A stretch of 64,000 nucleotides of DNA from Calycina herbarum (GCA_001414485.1 LLEY01000090.1:124001-188000); one strand, 5' to 3'; positions 11,836-23,277 are shown, counted from the first letter of the stretch. Notes: generated from the sequence alone by a model not told the origin. Numbers and translations are program-made.

Positions 11836-12882
11836 GGTGGGTTGTTTTTCCTAGGAGGTATGTAGGTAAAATTCTTGACAAAGAATTAATTCGGATTTCG
11901 TTGGGTATGTGGTTCCTCGATTTGGAATGCGCACTCCTGCCTTTCCGCCTTCTTGACCTCTACGGCTTACATAGTCTCGTTTGCAAAAGGCCGGGAAAGG
12001 ATATAGATGATAATCCCTACATCTTCATCAGCTGTAAATCCGATGTCGTACTTAAAATAAGCACGATGACACATTGAAGGTTCACTTGAATCTTAAGGAA
12101 GTGTTTACTATATTCTACTCCGGTACCCACAAGACTGCTTCAAGAATACAAATACTCTTATTGTCGTAGTTCTCCACGGTGTTATTTAAGGGGAAGTTAA
12201 GCGATTCACTGTCAGAGAGCCGGGCTTTTCTAGACTTGCCTTTGGAGTAGTGTTCAAAAACTCCAAGACAAGGACAATTATATTCATTCTCCAAGATAAA
12301 GTCAGAAGAATTAGGAACTCAACCTCTTAATTCTTCTAAATTCTATCGTGCAATGGTTGAGATTGTGCAGGACTTTCTCAGGTATTGGACAGAGGGGGTG
12401 CAGAGCTTGGGATTCCTACCACCTCAGAACTTCCCCTATGCCACCCCGAACACTCAGCCCGTATCCCGTATCAGTACGTAGCTACTTGAGTTACTCTAAG
12501 TTACTCAGAGTAATTCAGAGCTGAGTAGAGTAGAGTAGAGTAGAATAGGACTTGGACTTGAAATTGATAAAGTAAAGCAGAGTAACAGACATCTCGAACT
12601 TGGATGGGATATGCCGGTGAATTAGGATAGATTCGGGTCTCTGTTCTTTGAAGAAGAATCAAATGAGGAAACCTACATGTTTCTGTACTGGAATATATAG
12701 TTGAGACAAAATGCCTACCACGTGAGATTCATGGCGAGCTGGTGGGGAAACGTGGGAACAAGATATTTCTACATTCTTGATCCAATTTTGAATATCCTCA
12801 CTAGAAAGCTGACTATGTCGCACAGTGAGTTCGGGAGGCAAAGTTTACCAAGTAGAATCCTCTATTAGAATCACCAGCCTCA
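11836..12882. other. Intergenic, no gene recognised
   Basis: About 1 kb holds only short frames without motifs. It contains a GAGTA-rich patch at 12478-12545, listed separately, and otherwise nothing I can name. Confidence 0.5.
12478..12545. repeat. GAGTA/GTAGA-rich simple repeat patch
   Basis: Runs of ttactc/gagtaa are followed by gagtagagtagagtagagtagaatag. The same motif dominates the element at 36547-36971, so this may be a degraded copy of that element. Confidence 0.6.
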
Positions 12883-15800
12883 TCAGTTGAATACATATGC
12901 GTCCTCTGTGTCTGACACATAGTCCTCATCTGTGTTGTACCAAAGGTCGAGTTGGTGGTCTAGCATTGCTAGATAGTCCTCATCTGTGTCGTACCGAAGG
13001 TCGAGTTGGTGGTCTAGCTTTGCTACATAGAAACCCTTCGGGTCTCCTCCATCCTCTGATTCTTCAAACTGGCCTTTGAGAAAGTCAGCGACTGCATGGT
13101 GGCCCCTTCTTCTCGCATATTCTTCAGCACTGCGATATCTCGAGCTTCCTGGGAGATGCGTATCCGCCCTTGCGTTGATCAGGAACTGCACGATATCAAG
13201 TCGGCCATAGTCTGCTGCATATTCCAGGGCTGTCATCTCCCGGCCAACCGAACATACGTTGACATCAGCACCATGCTCAAGTAACATCTGGACAACCCGT
13301 AAGTTTCCTCTCCTTGAAGCACCTTGGAGAGCCGTGATGCCTGGCTCATAATCATCCAATGCATTGGTATCCGCTCCTGAATCTATCAAGAGCTTGCACA
13401 ACTCATAGGTGGCGGCCCCAGGTTCCCCCATAGCAGCTGCTTGGAGGGCTGACTGGGCGTAGTCGCCGGTGGCATTGACATCTGCTCCATTGTTCAGTAG
13501 AACTTTGACAGTCTGATCGTACCATAATCTTTAGCTCCAACTGAACGAGCAACGGCGGCATGTAAAGCAGTCGTGTATTTTCGACTATGTCCATCGATTG
13601 TAGCAAGCATATTAACATTTGCTCCATGTTCTAACAGTAGCTCGACCATTTCTTTATTACCTCGTCTAGCAGCCATGTGGAGCGCGGGATAGATTTCAGG
13701 TTCATTTTCGTTTACATCCGCTCCATATTTCAGCAACGTACAAGCGATATCGAAGTTCACACAATGTCCGCCGGACGTGGAGCCAAGTAAGGTTGTTGGG
13801 TGGCCGCATAATATCACCCTTTGGCCACTATGGTTTGCTCCTTTCTCCAACAGCAAGTCAACAATTTCATTCTGTTTGGGCCCACCATCCATGATAGCAA
13901 GACTGAGCGGTGACAACGGGTACCCATGGATTGATGTCATTCCAAAGTTTGGATTAGCTTTTGCCTCTAAGAGCAGAGAAACCAAGCTTCGGTCTCCAGC
14001 CTGGACCGCATAACCGAGGGGAGAAATAGCACGAGTATCGCAGGTAGGACGATACCAGGTATTGAGATCAAGTCCTATGTCAACTAGATCTTTCAAACTC
14101 TGCTCTTCTTGACAATCGATTACTTCACACAGTATTGAGGACCAGAGTTCTGAATTTTTGGTGAAATCCAGCTTGCCGGCGAGCAGTGCCTTCCAACGAA
14201 CGTAATCTTTACGTACAACCGAATCGAGCATTAGGGAAAGCTTTACCGCTTGTGATGAAATCATACACTCTCTTCTTTGCGTCCAAAATAAAAGATTTAT
14301 AATTTCCGGGTCATTCTGGAGTGCGGCCACTTCCAAGGTCGAACGTCCTAGTTCATCGAGCTCATCGTGGTCCATATGAACGCCAACCTCATGAAGTAAA
14401 CGTACCATTTCGGCGTCCTTACTTTCAACTGCCATCATCATAAGACTTTTCTGTGGACGATATTGGCTGTTATTGACGGGGTAATCGTGCCATGCACCTG
14501 CATCAAGGATCATTTGAACAAGTTCGACATCTCCTGACTTGACGCCGCCCCAAAGTGCACTATATCCACACTCGTGTGCATGTGCATTGACATCTGCCTT
14601 CCGCTCGAGCAAAATCCTCACAAGATTTTTCCTCCCTTGGTGCGATGCCACTTGAATAAGACTCATTCGGAGAGGTTTGTGGAATCCCCGTTGCATATCA
14701 ACCAAACAGTCCGCTTTGGCTCCCGCCTCCAATAGGGCCTCCACAATGCCGTCACATTTCTGCAGTTCCGATTCATCACTATGCCAACTCTTGAATATAT
14801 AGTTTATAGCGGATCCCAGTAGTTTCGTGCCAATATGGCCAGATACAGCATCCGGGGCTTTCAGTATGAAATGTTTTGCTGCGTCCCATCGACCGACGTC
14901 AATCCAACCACCTATAGTGTCCCAGGAAAAATCAACGCCAGACTGCTCAAGAATTTCAACAACTCTCACACTTCGTACAAAACTCGGTTGCCATTGCTTG
15001 TTGCTATTGCCAATAGACTCAACAATTGATTGTACGACTTCAGGGTTGTCATTCGACAACGACCTCCTCAAGCAGTACTCAAATGCTGGAGAAGATCGTG
15101 CAATTTCACGTGTAACCTTTCTGGAGAGCAGAGCACGATAAAGCTCATCATTACCCCGCTCCAATGCTATTGAGACGAGGTACTCCAAGCAAGCTTTGAT
15201 TGAAGGTAGCCTAGAAGACGATAATGCATCGAATAGCGATATCGATAGGAAACCAGAAATCCAGTCTTTGAAGTCGCAGCTCTCAAATTTGTTGGAACAA
15301 GCATATAAAATGAACTTAAGCAAGCTCGCATGCTCACCATGGGTTGCAATAGCTGAACGCTGGTGATATATTTGTACACTAAAGAATGCCGAGTAATCTT
15401 TGGGAAGAGAGTGGTACAGTCGTTCCACCGAGTCAGGTATACGTGGAATGAAAACGATTTCCGCGGACGAATTTAAGCGGGTAGTGTTGCTCGAGTGACC
15501 GCCAGCAATGACTATATCGGAACTGGGGAATGTTGACCTTAGTTCCTCAGCGCCTTCGTCTTCTACCAGCCCATACGAAGGCCAGGACGGGCTTGGCTCG
15601 TCTAAAATAATGCCCTCCGATTGGTCGTTCTGGAACCAAGGAAGCAAATCACGAAGAACTATAACCCTGTCAACAAAGTAGAAATTTTAGAAATTTTGTG
15701 ATCTTACCTTTGGGTTTGAGATCGACCAACCCAACACATGGGAGGTTGTCTGTCCTTATATCGTCCGACCCCGATGGAGGGGGCGTTGCTATGTAGACAC

Positions 15801-16490
15801 CTATGGGACATTGCTTCTGGGCTGATCCTACGGATGCAAACTTGTAAGTTGACTGAAGTAGAAAAGAAAATTGAGGTCGTTACATACTCGGTTGGTATTT
15901 CTCGGTTAGAGTTGTGTTATATATGAGCCGCTTCTTGAGCTTTTCTGGTGCAACTCGGATCGTGTTGAGGTAAACAGCACTCTCCTTGTTTGAATGGGCT
16001 CGTTTTACTAGCTTACGGTCCACATATTTCCAATCATCAGGTTTCAATGTTTTTCGCCAACCCCATTCACGGATTTGTTTTTCGTACTGAGTCTTGCTGC
16101 TTTACTCTTCAGTATCTGATCATGCACGGAGAAGGAGCAAAAAAGGGCATTTCTTGAACCAGACACGTTAGGAGCTGAAGGATTTGGGGCGGAAATGAGG
16201 TTCGTACAACGCTTTTCGACACTCGTTGCTCCCTTTGGTGGTTCCAAGAGAACCACTAGAACTTGATTAACAAAATCAACAACGTACCTAGCAGAAAATC
16301 CATGATGATCCCGCATGTGTTGCCTGACAACATCTAGAGTTTCGTCCTCCACCAGGAAAATACGTTTAATATTGGCCTTCTGTGCGTCCCACACAGAGCT
16401 GCTGTGCTTAACAGCTTTTTCACGCTGTCGTTTTGGTTCCGGCAAGGAGCCTGCAACCTCCGCTCGTTGGCGTTTCTGCGACCGTTGCAT
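12883..16490 (-). CDS. Clr5-domain ankyrin-repeat protein, interrupted by a late frameshift
   Basis: Exons 16490-16288, 16099-15888, 15821-15708 and 15658-12883 read in phase. Exons 1 and 2 form a Clr5 domain: WDAQKANIKRIFL...HGFSAS, joined across a 188-bp intron to SKTQYEKQIREWGWRK. Clr5 is a short helical domain at the N-terminus of many fungal proteins. A linker with IATPPPSGSDD follows, then a long ankyrin array; clear units include TALHAAVAR, PALHMAARRGNKEMVELLLEHGANVN and TALEYAADYGRLDIVQFL. The tail is acidic, with two near copies of LDHQLDL-YDTDEDY. Near 13518-13525 the frame breaks: KDYG is followed by QTVKVLLNNGADVN in another frame. The gap is too short for an intron, so this is a one-base deletion or a five-base insertion, or a sequencing error. 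Intact length would be about 1100 residues. Ankyrin arrays suggest protein binding; the function is unknown. Confidence 0.75.
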
Positions 16491-16988
16491 TTTGTTGTAT
16501 GAGGTGGTAAGTACTGGGAAGACTGAGGGAAGTTTGATATTGGAGGTAAATTTCCTGAGAGGAAAAGACGGCTTTGAAGTCGAAATAAAGAGCGAGAGAT
16601 GAGAAGTTGAGGCTGTGGAAAGTCGGGCATAAGACTTGGTGAACGTCTATTGGCCACGACCATTTCCTTTTACCAAGGGTATTTATTATGTGCGATGCCA
16701 ACTCGGTTAATTCCTCTTGACGGTACACAGCTCCACAATTATTTTGTGATTGGCCAAAGCCATTTCCTTTTATCAGAACAGTCGCAAATTGAATTGGTGC
16801 CGTAGCCGTGGGCGTATTCGAGGCTCTGCATCCGACCCTGAGCTCCTAAGTCGAGATGTAGTTGGTCTTGTCCATTTCCTTTTCGGAACTTCTTAACCCC
16901 ATGTTTCAAACGTCGTTGTGGGTGGCTGTTGAAAAGGAGAGACACTTGGAAACACTCTTCTATATAGGCCGGACCCTCTGGTGCTGAG
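16491..16988. promoter_or_regulatory. Divergent intergenic region with a thrice-repeated motif
   Basis: This interval lies between the start of the Clr5-ankyrin gene and the start of the retropepsin-like gene. It carries attggcca-(5)-ccatttccttttA at 16650-16672 and again exactly 100 bases later at 16750-16772, plus a partial third copy (ccatttccttttcgg) near 16872. ATTGG is also the reverse complement of a CCAAT box. The repeats could be regulatory sites or a small duplication. Confidence 0.5.
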
Positions 16989-17772
16989 ATGCTACCATCA
17001 CAACCAAATAACAGCCCAGCATTCCTCAAACTATTAGGCTTTCTTGCTACAATGGTGGAACCACAAAAAGTATATCCGTTTTCCACACAAGAAGTGGACT
17101 GTCGCTAACTTCGACAGGAATCGCAGAACCAATTCACTCGAATGGTCAAAGTCCTCAATCTTACCAGTGTCTATTCCATCGACCCCATCATCGCCATGCT
17201 AGACAGTGGATGCCACGCGGGTGACTTGATCACTTCTGAATGCGTCGCCTCTATGAGGCTCACAGACAAACTTCAACGCTGCGAGAAAATCATCGGTGTC
17301 TGTCTTGATGGACATTACTTGCGGTCGATTGGTAGCATCAATCTCCAGTATCATATTGCGGGAACATACCGCATCAACAGTTCCTATTTCTACGTCGTGG
17401 AGGGCGAATCTTTACCATGGCAGATGATCTTGGGAGTGGAGTCTTGCTTGAAGTACTTCCTTTTGGCCCCCGGTGCATTTGGTACATCTCGCCACATTCT
17501 ACTGAAGGAATCGAAGCGTAAGTCATATACCATTCGGTGATCACAGCATATGCTGACGCCAACCAGAAAGCAAAGCACACTATAATCAACAGATGGCACA
17601 GCATGCCCGAGACGTTGCCGCAAATGCGGCGCGGGTCGAGAATGACAAGGCTACCCAGCAAGCTCTAGCATCCGGGTCAAGACAGGGTCGCCAAAATGGA
17701 GCAGATGGTAATGAGCCAGGTGATGGTGGCCATGAACCTTTGGATGGACAAGCTGATCGTGAAGGGCAGTAG
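16989..17772 (+). CDS. Retropepsin-like domain protein
   Basis: Three exons (16989-17069, 17118-17517, 17567-17772; introns 48 and 49 bp, the first with CTAAC branch and GACAG acceptor) give 228 residues. The middle part resembles a retroviral-type aspartic protease fold. It has a hydrophobic strand leading to AMLDSGCHAGDLI with the DSG active-site triplet, a central region with VCLDGHYLRSIGSINLQYHIAG, and MILGVESCLKYFLL, matching the hydrophobic-hydrophobic-Gly signature. The C-terminal 70 residues are polar, Gln/Gly-rich and probably disordered. Stand-alone genes with this domain are common in Leotiomycetes and may be domesticated from retroelements. I see no reverse transcriptase or integrase nearby. 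The start is uncertain; an alternative in-frame ATG lies 21 codons later. Family assignment rests on the two short motifs only. Confidence 0.6.
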
Positions 17773-18069
17773 GATTGATGGCAGACGAGAAGGATTTTCA
17801 TGGGAACCTCGCCACTCATCAAGATAGTTTTATCTGAGCTATTGTATCATTAGCGTATTGTAATAAATGCTGTAGACGATCAAATTCCTTCTCTCTTGGC
17901 AGCCAAGCTGCTTCCTAGACATTGACCACTCTCGAGAAGCAATTATATCATGAGTGCTGGCAATTAGACGGACACCCAAGATATTTCTTCCGCTAACCAG
18001 AAAGGCCATCACCGGATAAGAAGACTACTTGAACCGCTGCGAATCTAAACACATATAAGCTTTATGGTC
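17773..18069. other. Spacer, nothing recognised
   Basis: About 300 bases lie between the 3' ends of two convergent genes. They presumably hold their 3' untranslated parts. Confidence 0.5.
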
Positions 18070-18974
18070 AGATAGGCATGCTATGAATCAACCTACGCCG
18101 CTGCTGCCGCAAAGATTTCCACTTAGATAAAGAGCGCGGGTGAAAATCATCAAACAGTTAACAAAAATGAACGTAGCTACTCCAAGTCGCACGCCCCTGT
18201 TCTTCAAAAAATACAACACAATAATAGATATAATCGGCAACAAGGAAGCAATCGCAGTGCTCATGTAGGAGGTGTATCGTAGAACGACATCCATATTATA
18301 AACGGCCATCGATCCCGATTCCACATCGCCTTGCCATTGAAAACGGTAATAAAACCACCCCACTAAGTACTCACAGACCCAGAAGGAGAACTTGTCCGTC
18401 ACGACTTCCGGTCTGATAGCAACCAGTTCAAAAGCATGACTTTGAGGCTCACGACTCGAGCCCCAGGTTTTGTTATCCTCCCCTATCAACGCAAAATCTC
18501 CCAAATTACCCCCTTCGAGCCATGCGCGTAGGGTCCGAAGACTGGAGTTCGATGGGGAGGGGAGGGTTAAGAGAGCGGTATGCAGAAGTAACGCATCGTC
18601 TGCAAAGTATTTAGTAACCGCGCCTCTTGAATAAGTGTTTCCGATACACCAAAAGAATATAAACACACTATAACTCTTCAGTTTGTCTCTTATCTCCAGC
18701 ATAGTCCGCCAATGATCCCCTTCACCTGCCTCTAAAGACCGACTCAACCAATACCAGTCTTGCTAGTAGAGGGGACGATTCTTCCCTACGCAGAGCTATC
18801 CCGAACTTCGCACTCGCAGATTTTCTTCTCCAGGTGGATGATTTCTGCTTGCATGTAGAGAAGGTTTTGAGTATTCAAAGCAGAGAACGAACGAAAAAGA
18901 GCCGTTTCAGGGTATTGGGACATTTGACCCACAAGCTTGGGATAGCCATCCACCAGTGGAAGAAGATTAGACAT
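18070..18974 (-). pseudogene. DUF6594 membrane protein gene, apparently decaying
   Basis: The family pattern is clear: GYPKLVGQMSQYPETALFRSF, LNTQNLLYMQAEIIHLEKK, then DWYWLSRS, WRTMLEIRDKLKSYNDALL (joined across an intron at 18600-18668), WGSS, and C-terminal membrane helices (IASLLPIISIIVLYFL, LGVATFIFVNCLMIF). DUF6594 proteins are common fungal membrane proteins with no assigned role. Two places are broken. Between LEKK and DWYW the frame meets TAG (18786-18788) and must shift; a 44-bp intron with a weak GTTCGG donor would be needed to rescue it. Near 18130 the expected VEIFAAAAAY end continues in another frame and reaches TAG (18093-18095) where family members have Tyr. I therefore favour a pseudogene. 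The open part at 18088-18747 could still give a truncated product. Confidence 0.6.
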
Positions 18975-19144
18975 GATGCTTCACGCGCTGCAATAATCTC
19001 AAGATCTGTGCGATGTTTGTAAATTTGTTAAAGGGGTAAATAGGCCGAATCTGGTCAGGTACGTTGCCTTGCCGCTTAGGCTTTGAAACAGGTAGTAATT
19101 CAACAGTTGCAATTTGTTCATTGCTTTTTTGAAGGCAACTTCCA
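18975..19144. other. Short spacer
   Basis: This is 170 bases between the start of the DUF6594 pseudogene and the stop of the phosphotransferase gene. No distinct feature is seen. Confidence 0.5.
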
Positions 19145-20038
19145 CTACATCCACAGATCCTGATAAATCAACTTCAGCATAGCAGCCTCAGCAGGCCAAG
19201 GATCAACGACTTGCACCAGTTTTGAGCACCAATCATCATTCCATTTCAACGACAGAAATGCAGCAAAATACTCCCAATACACTGGATACCAGCCCGCGGA
19301 TTCCCAATCGACAAGGGTCACCTTGTAATCTATCTTTTCTGAACCCCCCGCTATTTCCTCAACCAAAATATTTTTCCGCTGTAGATCAGAGTGCGTGAAA
19401 ACAGGCGTTCTATCATCAACCACGAGTCCCTTGATTAACTGCCCTTCGAAGAAATCGGCTAGAAATGAATGCCGATCATTACCTTGGGCATTTAATCGTG
19501 ATTTCGAGATCAAGCCTTTGATAAATTGACTCTCAGTGTTGAAAGGGCCTGATACGTGGGTAGGGTATTTGGGCCAGTAAAACAGGTGATGAGGTATATG
19601 ACCCCTGTCGACCGAACCAAAAAATCGTTGATGTTGGATAGAACGTAGCTGTTTGATGATGGCTTGTGTTTGGGAAAGAATGATGTCTTTTTGTGGTTCT
19701 TGGAGTGACGGCCAGAGAGACTCAAGTGTGTTCCCTCGAAGTCGTTCCATCACAATGAATAGCGTTCCATCATCCTCTTTCCACATCGCATATAATCGAG
19801 GAGTAAAACCGTGGAGATTGTTCTGCTCCAGAAATAGGAGGTTTTCCCCCTCAATCGGATCATTAGATGAGCTGTATTTTGCAACGAAATGTTCACCGAT
19901 CCCTACGACCTTTCTCGTCGCCCATTCCTCGGCTCCTTTGATGATCTCTTTTGAGGTAAGGATTTCCGAGGTGCTAGGGAGGGGAGCAGGTAACTCCTCG
20001 TGATTCCTGTAGTATGGAAGGCGGATGGAAACGCTCAT
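19145..20038 (-). CDS. Aminoglycoside phosphotransferase (APH)-like kinase-fold protein
   Basis: This single exon encodes 297 residues, counted from the ATG at 20038; an in-frame ATG 46 codons upstream is less likely. The kinase-like fold is shown by a nucleotide-loop region with VGIGEHFVAKY, ENLLFLEQNN, the hinge-like GTLFIVMERLRG, the catalytic loop HSDLQRKNILV (about residues 213-223, with catalytic Asp and metal-binding Asn) and VDWESAGWYPVYWEY for the second metal-binding Asp. Fungal genomes carry dozens of such genes. They are thought to phosphorylate small molecules or be degenerate kinases, and they seldom confer drug resistance. No operon-like context exists, and the substrate is unknown. 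The C-terminus (AAMLKLIYQDLWM) is slightly shorter than in many relatives. Confidence 0.85.
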   Translation of the reverse strand: MSVSIRLPYYRNHEELPAPLPSTSEILTSKEIIKGAEEWATRKVVGIGEHFVAKYSSSNDPIEGENLLFLEQNNLHGFTPRLYAMWKEDDGTLFIVMERLRGNTLESLWPSLQEPQKDIILSQTQAIIKQLRSIQHQRFFGSVDRGHIPHHLFYWPKYPTHVSGPFNTESQFIKGLISKSRLNAQGNDRHSFLADFFEGQLIKGLVVDDRTPVFTHSDLQRKNILVEEIAGGSEKIDYKVTLVDWESAGWYPVYWEYFAAFLSLKWNDDWCSKLVQVVDPWPAEAAMLKLIYQDLWM

Positions 20039-21073
20039 CGTGAGTATTGATGCCTGGATGAGAGAAAGTCGAAAATAAGATTGTTGATGAAGAGGTTTTG
20101 AAGTGGGGAACAAAGACGGGTTACCTAGGTACCTAGCGCTTCGCCGCCCAGGCCGTGGGGCTCCCCCGAGATACACAGTACCGCGCGCTTAGGACTTCAA
20201 CGTCTCGACCTTCACCAAGAACTCCCGGTTTGAATTAAAAAAGTGCATTACATACTGAAGATGCATATGACCGATATGGCAGGGATGCTTGTTTCTCTCC
20301 GCGACGGCCGCGCTTGCAACGTTACAAGCCATGGGCAGAATGGAATATGTTGAAGCAAAGCCTGAAAGCCAGATATTTAAAGAATATTTGAAGTTTATGC
20401 AGCGTCTTTTGAGAAAGAGAGTCGAGAACCCAACTTGAACTTTGCCCCTCTACTTGAAGTGTCAAGCAGTTCCAATCCTGCCAGTGCCGGGGTTGCCCAC
20501 CAAGGTTTCATGAGTAGTTGGTCATTTTGCTGGAGGAGTTGATCATCAGAGAAAGAGGAACATCTATGGATTTACTATTTCCAGGTGGTCATCACAACCT
20601 TGAATCAACGTCCGGAGACACGTACTTCAATGTGGCGTATTCTTTCTTCAACCAATGAAGTCATCCGATATTCTTTCAGCGGTGATGAGGAACTTGAGAT
20701 GGCCTATTCAGAGACCTCAAACTGTTGGTTTGTGGATACTTCGGTCTCTCTGAGGGTTTTTTCTATACCACCCAAGGGTATCGTTTGGGGCACAGCAGAA
20801 AGGGTGTTAACATGTTGGCTCTCAATATAGAGAATTGGAATTATAAAAGGAGCTCTGATTCTCTACATTTGATATTCTCTCTTCTCCAGAGCAACAATCC
20901 TTCATTCTTCACATCTATTCCAATTTCTACAATCTTCTCAACAATATTCAAATCCTCCATCCTCTATTCAACTGCAAACCAGCCGTTGAAAACCCTGCCA
21001 AGCTTGAGCAACACTTTGTTTTAATACTTCCGTCTTTTTTGAATCATATTGTTCACATTCCCGTTTCTCAATC
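20039..21073. promoter_or_regulatory. Divergent intergenic region
   Basis: About 1 kb lies between two divergent genes (19145-20038, - and 21074-21526, +). Only short frames occur. The last 250 bases are rich in pyrimidines (tctcttctccagagcaac, attcttcaca), as expected of a leader and promoter of the right-hand gene. No specific site is assigned. Confidence 0.45.
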
Positions 21074-21526
21074 ATGTCTTATAACGTCTTCAAAATCCAA
21101 TACACCATTTCGATGCCCGATCCTGAAATGCCTAGCCCAAGATATCATAATGTGATATTCGTCCAGACCGAATCCAACGGCAATGGAATCATCCATCATG
21201 TCACGGGAGACATCACTTCTGGCATGCAATACGACACAAAGATAGGAAAACGACCCGAAGAGTCTGAGACTTTCTTCAACAAGGAATTCTTGGGCACCAT
21301 TCAAATATCCGATTATCCACACAAGATGGACGAGATTCTCAAGGCTCAACCGCCTCCACCAAAGCAGAAAAACTTCAACATCAAGACTATGAAGACAGAG
21401 CAAATGAAACCAGGTGGAGGTTTCTATGCCCCCGGCGAACCTCGCCCACCTATGATTAAGTGTACGGAGTGGACAGTGAGACAAGCCATTCCAGCTTTGT
21501 ATTCTGCTGGTGTTTTGAAGAAGTAA
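21074..21526 (+). CDS. Small conserved fungal protein of unknown function
   Basis: This single exon encodes 150 residues with the look of a compact cytosolic protein: N-terminal MSYNVFKIQYTISMPD, then RYHNVIFVQTESNGNG and IHHVTGDITSGM, a stretch with PEESETFFNKEFLG, the proline run QPPPPKQKNFN, and a conserved-looking end (FYAPGEPRPPMIKCTEW). I recognise this arrangement from uncharacterised proteins of many Pezizomycotina, possibly those grouped as DUF6914, but I cannot give a function. There is no signal peptide or membrane segment. The upstream region is pyrimidine-rich and about 1 kb separates it from its divergent neighbour, so it has its own promoter. Confidence 0.7.
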   Translation: MSYNVFKIQYTISMPDPEMPSPRYHNVIFVQTESNGNGIIHHVTGDITSGMQYDTKIGKRPEESETFFNKEFLGTIQISDYPHKMDEILKAQPPPPKQKNFNIKTMKTEQMKPGGGFYAPGEPRPPMIKCTEWTVRQAIPALYSAGVLKK

Positions 21527-22198
21527 ATACGCGATACATGGTTTGGGAGCAACTCTCGGTTGTCTATATTTGTTCAAATATTGCTTGTTGTTTCTATGTT
21601 TAGTGAAATCTGGCGGGGAGAGAGAGTTCTTGTACAGTGATAGCTTTCATATCTGTATAGCGCTTTTGTTTTGGAAATTGAATACTGTAGCTGAATATTG
21701 GAAAACCCCACTTTTTGTTTATTTTTTTTCTGTTGGCTCCACGTGAAATATTCTTTAATTTGATGCTTGAAAGTTTTTTCTATTGTACTACTATTTTCGA
21801 GAACTTATGGATAAAGGGTTTGCCGTACTCTCATCGCTCCACTCGCTGCTAATCCCAAGCTCCGAGCATATCCCCTCCAAATAAAGTACCACCCCTCTAC
21901 TTCAGGGAGCATATTAAGACTAGAGACCTCGTTACAGTGTTGGATCAATAATGACTGGGGACTTATTACCTCGCTCGTTGGCTAGGAACTTCCGAATATT
22001 CGCTCACGATTTTCAATTTCTTACACAGACTTGGGATACAGTAGTTTATTTCCCTACGGTACTATGAAAGATCCCTTTCCGTACCCCAGAGCCTTGGAAG
22101 AACAACGTCTCATTATTTTCCGCTTGTTTGGCGTGAAGGTTAGAAACAGGATAGTTCTATAACCCTAATCCTGTCACAAGAACGTGTTTGAGGGAATG
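21527..22198. other. Intergenic, no gene recognised
   Basis: About 670 bases lie between the 3' ends of two convergent genes. They are AT-rich, with T-runs after 21700, and no motif or RNA gene is seen. Confidence 0.5.
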
Positions 22199-22857
22199 TC
22201 AAAGTTGACGTCGGTTGACATAGATTGTAAATCCCCAATGAAGAATGGAAATATAAACACTAAGCAAAACCATCACAAATACTGTGACAAAAATCGACAA
22301 GACAACATCAATGAGGTCCCCTTGTTCCTTGCCCACGCCGTCAGGTCTTTTTATCGGGACATCAGCCATACACCAGGCGAGTGCAGTGATTTGGATGGAG
22401 ATGAGTATCTTCAGAAGGCGGGGGGTGGTAGTTGAGAAGGGATCGTAATTGATATCGTTGACGACGAGTACAAATTTAATTAGGAAGGGAATGATGAAGC
22501 GGGTGTTGTTAGTGCGAGGAAACCAACTCGTATATTCATCCGGCATTTCGTAGGCTTTAAAGAGATCGATTATCCATTGTGTAAAGAAGCCGTAAAGTAC
22601 TATTATAGATGAGAAGCTATTACATTTACCATATAAAGGCGTGAGGGAAGGAAGAACTTACCGAGGTAAAGGATTCTTTCAAGTGTAAAGAATTTCTGCA
22701 ACAGAGTATTAGTTTAAGTTGGTTACTTGGCGGTACGAAGAAAGCTTACCTTGATCATAGATACCAGTCTTTGCTTCATCCTTGGAGCAGTCTCGGTGTC
22801 GCTCGAAGTATTCTCTTCATGGCTCAGAGCAGTCTCGTTGGTTACTGGGGCGCTCAT
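22199..22857 (-). CDS. Small multi-pass membrane protein, unknown family
   Basis: Three exons (22857-22750, 22695-22662, 22599-22199) join in phase to 180 residues. The soluble N-terminus (MSAPVTNETALSHEEN...) is followed by KFFTLERILYLVLYGFFTQWIIDLF and three hydrophobic stretches: IIPFLIKFVLVV, LLKILISIQITALAW and IDVVLSIFVTVFVMVLLSVYI. The last is the strongest membrane segment. The next gene to the right on the same strand (23278-23771) also starts MS-P-NE, has a 36-codon or shorter polar head and three hydrophobic helices, so the two may be diverged paralogues. I do not recognise the family. The exon boundaries are supported by good donors (GTAAGC, GTAAGT) and by the uninterrupted phase. 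Confidence 0.6.
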
Positions 22858-23277
22858 ACTGAATCATAAAGCGAACTGCTTCTTGTGGTTCTGTGTTATG
22901 GGAGTTTCCAGAAACGTTGCCGGCTTGCCGTAGTTTCTGAAGAAAAAAAACTTATTTCGTGTTTTTGCCACTTTTATCTATTCACTTAATTTCCCATGTC
23001 ACCGACTCACTGGTTGGGGAGTGAATATTTTGTTACTTGTGCCTTATCAACTAATACCTATATTTTTTCATTCATTACCTAGAAATGAGTACGTCTTTAA
23101 AACTTCTGAAGAACCTCTGTCACTTATTTTTCGACAAAAAGAGAAATTTCCAAAAGTTGCCGTTGCGAATAAAATATTTTCTCATCCCACCCTCTTCAAG
23201 AAACCTAACCTGCCTACCCCTGCACCACCTATCCAAAATAAAACTAAAGAAAGCAAGTACCATCCCATCCCAGAAGA

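Noticed and set aside
12883..13431. A separate 182-residue ankyrin gene
   Set aside because: It continues the ankyrin array of the upstream frame across a one-base shift; no promoter, start context or intron separates the two.
13494..15647. A stand-alone ankyrin gene starting at MLPWFQNDQ
   Set aside because: Splicing from the Clr5 exons fits all phases and supplies an N-terminal domain commonly found with ankyrins.
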